From: Anaerolineales bacterium
GTDB lineage: Bacteria; Chloroflexota; Anaerolineae; Anaerolineales; Villigracilaceae
DNA: 64,000 nt
Direction: 5' to 3'
NCBI GenBank assembly: GCA_019187665.1
Contig: JABARH010000010.1
Span: 1 to 64,000, forward strand
The notes beneath the pieces are model-generated. The model was not told the DNA's origin. It searched no databases and was given only the letters and a program-made list of their open reading frames with translations. The stretch's first letter is position 1. The number at the start of each line of letters is the position of its first letter. Below are positions 61,045 through 64,000 of the stretch, in pieces. The position numbers and the translations under genes were made by a program.

Positions 61045-63780
61045 ATGAACCCCATCCCAAAACTTACCTCGCTCGGACAATCCCTCTGGTACGACAACAT
61101 CCAGCGCAAACTGTTGGAGAACGGCGAATTCGCCGCCATGATCCAGCGCGGCGACATGCGCGGCATGACCTCCAACCCGAGCATCTTCCAGAACGCCATC
61201 GCCAAATCGAACGATTACGATTCGGCGCTCGTGCCGCTTGCCTGGGCGGGCTGGGACACAAAAAAAATCTTTTGGCAGCTTGTCATCGAAGATATCCAGG
61301 ACGCATGTGACGCTTTTGCGCCGCTCTACGAAGAATCCAACGGCGGCGACGGCTATGTCAGCATCGAGGTCACGCCCGACCTCGCCTACGACACGCAGGG
61401 AACCATCGCCCAGGCACAGCAACTCTGGGCGCGAGTGGCGCGCAAGAATCTCATGGTGAAAATTCCGGCCACAAAAGAAGGCATCCCCGCCATTCGCAAA
61501 TCCATCGCGGCGGGCATCAACATCAACATCACGCTGATTTTTTCACTGGCGCGCTACGCCGAAGTGATGGACGCCTACCTCAGCGGGCTGGAAGACCGCG
61601 TCGCGGCCGGACATGCCATTGACCGCATCGCCTCGGTCGCTTCGTTCTTCGTCTCGCGCGTCGACTCCAAAATTGATCCCCAACTTCCCGAAGGCTCGCC
61701 CCTGCGCGGTCTAGCCGCCATCGCCAACGCCAAACTCGCCTACGACGCATTCGAATCCGTTTTCACCTCAAAGCGTTTTGCCTCGCTCAAGGCGCGTTTC
61801 AGTGCGCGCGTTCAACGCCCACTCTGGGCAAGCACCAGCACAAAAAACCCCGCCTACCCCGACACATATTACGTGGACAATTTGATCGGTCCCGACACCG
61901 TCAACACCGTCCCGCCTGCCACGCTCGATGCGTTCCGCGATCACGGTAATGCCGCCGTCACCATCACGCGCGACCTCGACAAAGCGCAAGCCGCGCTCGC
62001 AGGGCTTGAATCTGCGGGCATTTCGATGGATGTCGTGACTCAAGAATTGGAAGACGAGGGAATCAAAGCCTTTGCGCACGCATTCGATTCGCTGCTTCAA
62101 ACGATTGACGACCGACGCAAAGCCGCCGCTGCCTCGCTTGGACCCATTGCGGATTCTGCCGCCGAACGTTTAACCTCCCTCGAAGCGGATTCCGTCCCCG
62201 CCCGATTCTGGTCCCTCGACCCAACCCTGTGGACGAAGAATCGCGCCGGTCAAGCCGAAGTGAAGATCCGCATGGGCTGGCTCGACTCGTCACACAAGGC
62301 GCGCGAAAAAATGAAAGAGTATCAAGATTTTGCAAAGGAAATCAAGAAAGCAAAAATAGACCGCGCGCTCGTCATCGGCATGGGCGGCTCATCGTTGACC
62401 GCCGAAGTATTCAGCGCGCTGCTCGCCGCCGCAAAAACCACTGCGCCGCTATCGCTGTCCATCCTCGACTCGACTCACCCCGATCAGGTTGCCGAAGCCG
62501 CAAAATATTTCCCGCCGGGAAAATCGCTCTACATCGTTGCCAGCAAGTCCGGCGGGACCGCCGAAGTGATGGCGAACTTCAATTATTTCTGGAAGCTCAG
62601 CCAGCGCGACGGCTCGCGTTTCATTGCCATCACCGATCCCGGCACATCGCTTGAAGCGCTGGCGAAGAAAAGGAAATTCCGCAAAATTTTTTCCGCCGAC
62701 CCGCTGGTTGGCGGACGCTACTCCGCGCTGACCGATTTCGGACTCGTCCCCGCGGCATTGCTCGGCATGGACTTGTCCCATCTGCTCGACCGCGCCGAGT
62801 GGATGCAGAATCAATGCGGCGCGCGCGTGCCGGTTGCGCGGAATCCTGGCTTTGCACTGGGCGCGGTGTTGGGTGAATCCGCGCTGGCAGGGCGCGACAA
62901 ACTTACCGTCCTTGCGGATGCGCCGCTTGCCGCGTTCGCCGGATGGATCGAACAGATCGTCGCCGAGTCGAGCGGAAAGAATGGCAGGGGTATTTTGCCG
63001 GTCCCGCTGGAGCCGGTGGGCGAAGCCGGAGTCTATGGCAAGGATCGAATCTTCGTTTATCTGCGTCAAAGCGGAGAGATGGATTTGCAGGTTGCTTCGT
63101 TGAAGCAGGCTGGACATCCTGTGATCGAATTTCTGATCGCCAATGTCTACGATATCGGCGCGGAGATGTACCGCTGGGAAGTTGCGACGCCAATCGCATG
63201 TTCGATTCTGGGAGTCAACGCATTTGACCAGCCGAACGTGGAGACGAGCAAGAAGATCACGAAGGCGAAGATCGCGGAATTTCAGCGGAGGGGAAAACTC
63301 CGCGAGGGCAAACCCGCCTGGGAGTCGGATGAAGCGATGGTGTTCGCATCCGCGCCGCTAAGCGGAGCGAATCTGCGATCGGTGTTGGAAAAATTTCTGA
63401 AGAGAGCCAAGCCCGGCGGATATGTCGCCATCAATGCCTATCTGCCGCGCAATCGGGAAATGATCGAAGCGTTGCAGGCGATGCGAGTGTCCATTCGCGC
63501 GAAGACCGGCAACGCCGTGACGGCGGGGTTCGGTCCGCGCTTTCAGCACTCGACCGGACAATTCCACAAGGGCGGCCCGAAGAACGCGCTGTTCATCCAG
63601 ATCACGGCTGAGCCAGAAAAAGATGTTGCCGTGCCGACGGAAAAAATTTCTTTCGGCACGTTGATCCGCGCGCAGGCGCTCGGCGATTACGAAGCGCTGA
63701 TCGAGGCGAAGAGGAAAGCGCTGCGCGTGCATCTTGCGCGCGCGGCGGACGTGAAGTTGTTGCTGGACGCGTTGAGGTGA
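61045..63780 (+). CDS. tal-pgi: Fused transaldolase/glucose-6-phosphate isomerase
   Basis: A 911-residue bifunctional enzyme. The N-terminal ~360 residues are a transaldolase with the Schiff-base Lys139 in MVKIPATKEG. From about 380 to the end is a phosphoglucose isomerase with GMGGSSLTAE, DSTHPDQ, KSGGTAE (sugar-phosphate binding), and a C-terminal GPRFQHSTGQFHKGGP. The fusion links the pentose phosphate pathway to glycolysis and follows tkt and rpiB. The ribosome site is weak (aacctccca precedes the ATG). Confidence 0.95.
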   Translation: MNPIPKLTSLGQSLWYDNIQRKLLENGEFAAMIQRGDMRGMTSNPSIFQNAIAKSNDYDSALVPLAWAGWDTKKIFWQLVIEDIQDACDAFAPLYEESNGGDGYVSIEVTPDLAYDTQGTIAQAQQLWARVARKNLMVKIPATKEGIPAIRKSIAAGININITLIFSLARYAEVMDAYLSGLEDRVAAGHAIDRIASVASFFVSRVDSKIDPQLPEGSPLRGLAAIANAKLAYDAFESVFTSKRFASLKARFSARVQRPLWASTSTKNPAYPDTYYVDNLIGPDTVNTVPPATLDAFRDHGNAAVTITRDLDKAQAALAGLESAGISMDVVTQELEDEGIKAFAHAFDSLLQTIDDRRKAAAASLGPIADSAAERLTSLEADSVPARFWSLDPTLWTKNRAGQAEVKIRMGWLDSSHKAREKMKEYQDFAKEIKKAKIDRALVIGMGGSSLTAEVFSALLAAAKTTAPLSLSILDSTHPDQVAEAAKYFPPGKSLYIVASKSGGTAEVMANFNYFWKLSQRDGSRFIAITDPGTSLEALAKKRKFRKIFSADPLVGGRYSALTDFGLVPAALLGMDLSHLLDRAEWMQNQCGARVPVARNPGFALGAVLGESALAGRDKLTVLADAPLAAFAGWIEQIVAESSGKNGRGILPVPLEPVGEAGVYGKDRIFVYLRQSGEMDLQVASLKQAGHPVIEFLIANVYDIGAEMYRWEVATPIACSILGVNAFDQPNVETSKKITKAKIAEFQRRGKLREGKPAWESDEAMVFASAPLSGANLRSVLEKFLKRAKPGGYVAINAYLPRNREMIEALQAMRVSIRAKTGNAVTAGFGPRFQHSTGQFHKGGPKNALFIQITAEPEKDVAVPTEKISFGTLIRAQALGDYEALIEAKRKALRVHLARAADVKLLLDALR

Positions 63781-63781
63781 T

Positions 63782-64000
63782 ATGCCCGCTCTTGCTCAAT
63801 TTAAATGCGTTGCCTGCCGCGGCGGCGAACCCGCCCTCACCGAAGCCGAGATCGCGGAACTTCATCCGCAAATTCCCGAATGGGAAATTGTGTCTCAAAA
63901 TTCCATTTTGCGATTGCAACGCGTTTTCAAGTTCAGGAATTTTATCGAGGCGGTCGCGTTCACAAACAAAGTCGCCCTGATCGCTGAAAAAGAAGACCAT
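63782..64000 (+). CDS. phhB: Pterin-4a-carbinolamine dehydratase, 5' part
   Basis: The first 73 residues of a PCD/DCoH-type protein; the gene runs off the right edge. It begins 1 bp after the tal-pgi stop. The pattern LTEAEIAELHPQIPEWEIV, followed by FKFRNFIEAVAFTNKVALIAE and ending EKEDH (start of the family EKxxHHP motif), is clear. It may dehydrate carbinolamine pterins, or serve in pterin metabolism with folE. An extra N-terminal CVACRGG segment resembles a small zinc-type motif seen in some homologs. Confidence 0.85.
   Translation, partial: MPALAQFKCVACRGGEPALTEAEIAELHPQIPEWEIVSQNSILRLQRVFKFRNFIEAVAFTNKVALIAEKEDH

Overview
The window looks like a chromosomal segment of a Chloroflexota bacterium, probably class Anaerolineae (order Anaerolineales). 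This is inferred from gene content: many lipoproteins with a lipobox followed by a Thr/Pro-rich spacer, a Flp/Tad pilus locus without a visible secretin gene, a fused transaldolase/glucose-6-phosphate isomerase, and small dispersed palindromic repeats. No rRNA, tRNA, CRISPR array, phage gene or transposase gene was seen.

Layout. 1-4.7 kb: end of a GAF-type sensor gene that looks frameshifted, two paralogous lipoproteins, and typA. 4.9-11.4 kb (minus strand): lipoproteins, a serine hydrolase, a TIGR02206 membrane protein, a PHB-depolymerase-like esterase and YbaK. 11.4-17.5 kb: methyltransferase, alpha/beta hydrolase, pirin, dipeptide epimerase, PNPOx-like protein and small membrane proteins. 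17.7-33.0 kb (minus strand): the accessory region of most interest. It holds a lasso-peptide-type precursor, an asparagine-synthetase-like lasso cyclase, an HPr-kinase-like protein, and two very large secreted proteins whose C-terminal ~815 residues (C25/gingipain-like peptidase module) are encoded by an apparently perfect 2,454-bp direct repeat. 33.0-34.1 kb: a gene-free island of nested repeats. 34.1-39.5 kb: mrp, nuoI, nuoCD, nuoB and iscX on the minus strand, with a divergent SufR-like iron-sulfur regulator. 39.5-46.8 kb: small membrane protein and lipoprotein, EamA transporter, lipid kinase and three polytopic GT-C-type glycosyltransferases. 46.9-55.1 kb: a NarL-type response regulator, a DegS-like kinase, flp pilin and cpaB-cpaE-cpaF-tadB-tadC. 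55.1-64.0 kb: comF, hpf, folE/folB, a cNMP/DUF1003 protein, then tkt, rpiB, tal-pgi and the start of phhB.

How the genes fit together. The 17.7-25.1 kb block reads as a RiPP locus in which precursor, cyclase and kinase lie beside a secreted protease, while the usual B1 (RRE) and B2 (leader peptidase) genes are absent from the window. The nuo block joins complex I subunits to Fe-S maturation factors and a likely Fe-S sensor. The 58-64 kb block covers the non-oxidative pentose phosphate pathway.

The intergenic DNA carries at least six families of short repeats. Among them are a MITE-like element with target duplications, a 93-bp element in three identical copies, and a ~20-bp element found between genes, nested inside the MITE, and in frame within nuoCD. 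Several genes show a -10 box exactly 6 nt before the ATG, suggesting leaderless transcripts.
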